Origin: an uncultured Coriobacteriaceae bacterium
Lineage (GTDB): Bacteria > Actinomycetota > Coriobacteriia > Coriobacteriales > Atopobiaceae
Length of the DNA: 6,666 bases
NCBI GenBank assembly: GCA_900551595.1
Contig: URWR01000093.1
Location: 1 to 6,666 of the forward strand
Direction: 5' to 3'
The translations under genes and the position numbers were made by a program. The notes below the pieces were generated by a model. It did not search any database, was not told the DNA's origin, and saw nothing but the letters and a program-made list of their open reading frames with translations. This document shows positions 4,968-6,666 of this stretch, one piece after another. Each line of letters begins with the position of its first letter. Within the stretch, counting starts at the first letter, position 1.

Positions 4968-6666
4968 CTAAACCGCCACAATATTCACCAAACGGCCTTT
5001 AATGACGATCACTTTCTTGATTTCTTTACCTGCGAGCTGCTCAGAAACTGCCTCACGTGCAAGAGCGCCAACTTCTTCATCAGAGGCTGAAGCACTCACT
5101 GTGATACGTGCGCGGACCTTACCCTTAATTTGAACAGCAATCTCGACCTCATCGGCTTTAGCCGCCTCAGCATCAAACTCAGGCCAGGCTGCATTGTAAA
5201 CAGACCCCTCCTGATCGAGCGCTTTATGCCAAAGTTCTTCAGCCCAATGCGGGCAAATCGGAGCAAGCATCGTTACGATTGCATGAGCAACAGCAAAGCA
5301 AAGCTGCGGGTCACGCTTATCGAGAGCTACCTCATTTACATACTTAGAAGCAGCGTTAGTAATCTCCATCACAGCAGATATAGCCGTATTAAACTGACCA
5401 CGATCAAAGTCTGTTGTGCACTTTATGCCCATAGCGTTAAGTGTGCGCCACAGCTCTTTGCCGCTTGCATCGAGCTTAGAGACGTCCACCGAGCCCTCTG
5501 ATGCGTTTTGAGAGAGCAGCCACACTACACGCCAAGCACGTTTGATAAAGCGATTAGCGCCAGCAACAGCCTCTTCGTCCCAGTTAAAGTCCTTCTCGGG
5601 CGGAGCGATAAAGAGAATTGCAAGACGCATGGTATCCGCACCATAGGGCTCAATCACCGAAGAGGGTGGCACAACATTGCCCTTGGATTTTGACATGGTG
5701 TCACCATTGGCATCCTTCACCATACCCTGGCAAAGGAGGTTCTCGAAGGGCTCATCAATATCAATCATGCCAAGGTCGCGCAAGACTTTGGTAAAGAAAC
5801 GACTGTAGAGCAAATGCAAAATAGCATGCTCAATACCGCCAATGTAGTTATCCACCGGCATCCAGCGATCCACTGCTTCCTTAGAGAACGGAAGCTCTTC
5901 ATTATGAGGATCGCAATAGCGCAGATAATACCAGCTTGAGCAGGTAAAGGTATCCATTGTGTCGGTTATGCGCTTAGCGGGACGTCCACACTTCGGGCAG
6001 GTTGTCTCATAGAAAGGCGCATATTGAGCAAGTGTCTCGCCGGCACCCAGATCAAGTGTGTCAGGCAGCGTAACAGGAAGATCTTCATAAGGAACTGGAA
6101 CGTCACCACAGCAATCGCAATGGATCATAGGAATGGGGTTTCCCCAGTAACGCTGACGGCTAATAAGCCAGTCACGTAGACGGAACTGCACCGTCTTACG
6201 ACCAAGGCCCTGCTCGCCAAGCCAATCGATAATTGCATCGACAGCCTCGGAATGCTTGCCGCCCTTCATGCCGGTAAACTGCCCGGACTGCACCAGATAG
6301 CCTTCGGCCTCCATTGCATGATCCCAGTCAACCGAAGTTACCTTAAGCTCACGCTCATCCTTGAGTTCCTCGTAAAGAGGATCGTCTTTCTCACAGATAA
6401 TCGGAGCAATCTCCAGGCCATACTTTTTAGCAAAATCGAAGTCGCGCTGATCGCCGCACGGAACACCCATGACGGCACCGGTGCCGTAATCCATGAGTAC
6501 ATAATCGGCGACCCAGATAGGGGCAGGACGGCCATTAACGGGGTTGATTACATAGCGGCCAGTAAATACGCCGTGCTTTTCGCGTTCGGAGCCCTGTCGA
6601 TCTACGGAGGAAACCTTCTCAGCCGCAGCTTTAAGCTCAAGGAATGCCGGCTCATACTCCGTACCA
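4968..6666 (-). CDS. leuS: leucyl-tRNA synthetase, C-terminal 565 residues (5' part off right edge)
   Basis: LeuRS is a class Ia synthetase that attaches leucine to tRNA-Leu and edits mischarged tRNA. The frame is open to the right edge (first full codon 6665-6663), so the N-terminus with the HIGH motif and most of the CP1 editing domain are missing; full-length LeuRS is about 800-870 residues. Visible, numbered within the fragment: the end of the editing domain [18 protein letters not shown] (58-75), keeping both aspartates of the HDxRD-type motif; [12 protein letters not shown] (164-175); a zinc-type insert with C183-x2-C186 and C223-x2-C226; D-T-M-D-T-F-x-x-S-S-W-Y-Y (235-247); the class I signature loop as TMSKSKGN (323-330), with Thr in place of the first Lys of KMSKS; an anticodon-binding helical domain (about 365-500); and a C-terminal domain with [13 protein letters not shown] (511-523). 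The stop is TAG. It is a separate transcription unit from rimP, since a hairpin and promoter intervene. Confidence 0.97.
   Translation of the reverse strand, partial: GTEYEPAFLELKAAAEKVSSVDRQGSEREKHGVFTGRYVINPVNGRPAPIWVADYVLMDYGTGAVMGVPCGDQRDFDFAKKYGLEIAPIICEKDDPLYEELKDERELKVTSVDWDHAMEAEGYLVQSGQFTGMKGGKHSEAVDAIIDWLGEQGLGRKTVQFRLRDWLISRQRYWGNPIPMIHCDCCGDVPVPYEDLPVTLPDTLDLGAGETLAQYAPFYETTCPKCGRPAKRITDTMDTFTCSSWYYLRYCDPHNEELPFSKEAVDRWMPVDNYIGGIEHAILHLLYSRFFTKVLRDLGMIDIDEPFENLLCQGMVKDANGDTMSKSKGNVVPPSSVIEPYGADTMRLAILFIAPPEKDFNWDEEAVAGANRFIKRAWRVVWLLSQNASEGSVDVSKLDASGKELWRTLNAMGIKCTTDFDRGQFNTAISAVMEITNAASKYVNEVALDKRDPQLCFAVAHAIVTMLAPICPHWAEELWHKALDQEGSVYNAAWPEFDAEAAKADEVEIAVQIKGKVRARITVSASASDEEVGALAREAVSEQLAGKEIKKVIVIKGRLVNIVAV

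Overview
All genes in this window are on the minus strand. Read in transcription order (high to low coordinates), they are the 3' two thirds of leuS (leucyl-tRNA synthetase), a 168-nt intergenic region, then rimP, nusA, infB and the 5' part of rbfA, which runs off the left edge. This is the classic bacterial transcription/translation-factor operon: ribosome maturation, transcription elongation, translation initiation and 30S maturation. There is no mobile element, CRISPR array, RNA gene or gene-free stretch over 300 bases.

The protein sequences and gene style suggest an actinobacterium of the class Coriobacteriia (the Atopobium/Collinsella/Cryptobacterium type of organism) with moderate GC. 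This is an inference from general resemblance, including the short NusA with no ylxR after it and the Zn-Cys type LeuRS. I cannot name a genus without a search.

Layout: leuS ends at 4968. Its end is followed at once by a perfect 13-bp inverted repeat. Eight bases beyond that lies a strong sigma-70-type promoter (TTGACG, 18 nt, TATATT). Its -10 box sits in the centre of an 8+8 palindrome, so the operon promoter looks repressible. A leader of about 80 nt follows, containing a 14-bp hairpin whose 3' arm could instead pair with the rimP Shine-Dalgarno sequence. Downstream genes are tightly spaced: 18 nt between rimP and nusA, 49 nt between nusA and infB, 11 nt between infB and rbfA. Each has a good Shine-Dalgarno sequence, so one polycistronic mRNA is likely.

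Two things stand out. First, rimP carries an in-frame TGA at codon 88, exactly where the family has Leu in its S-S-P-G-L-D-R-P-L motif. The rest of the protein then continues intact in the same frame to a TAG 79 codons later. This is a nonsense lesion, a readthrough site or a sequence error. It is not a general UGA reassignment, because about 1,970 other codons in the window contain no in-frame TGA and all 19 tryptophans visible in the window are TGG. Second, NusA ends in a Cys-Cys-Cys-His zinc-knuckle-like tail (C375, C385, C396, H399), and the ylxR gene that usually sits between nusA and infB in Gram-positives is absent. I see no wholly new multi-gene system here. The novelty is at the level of gene variants and regulation.
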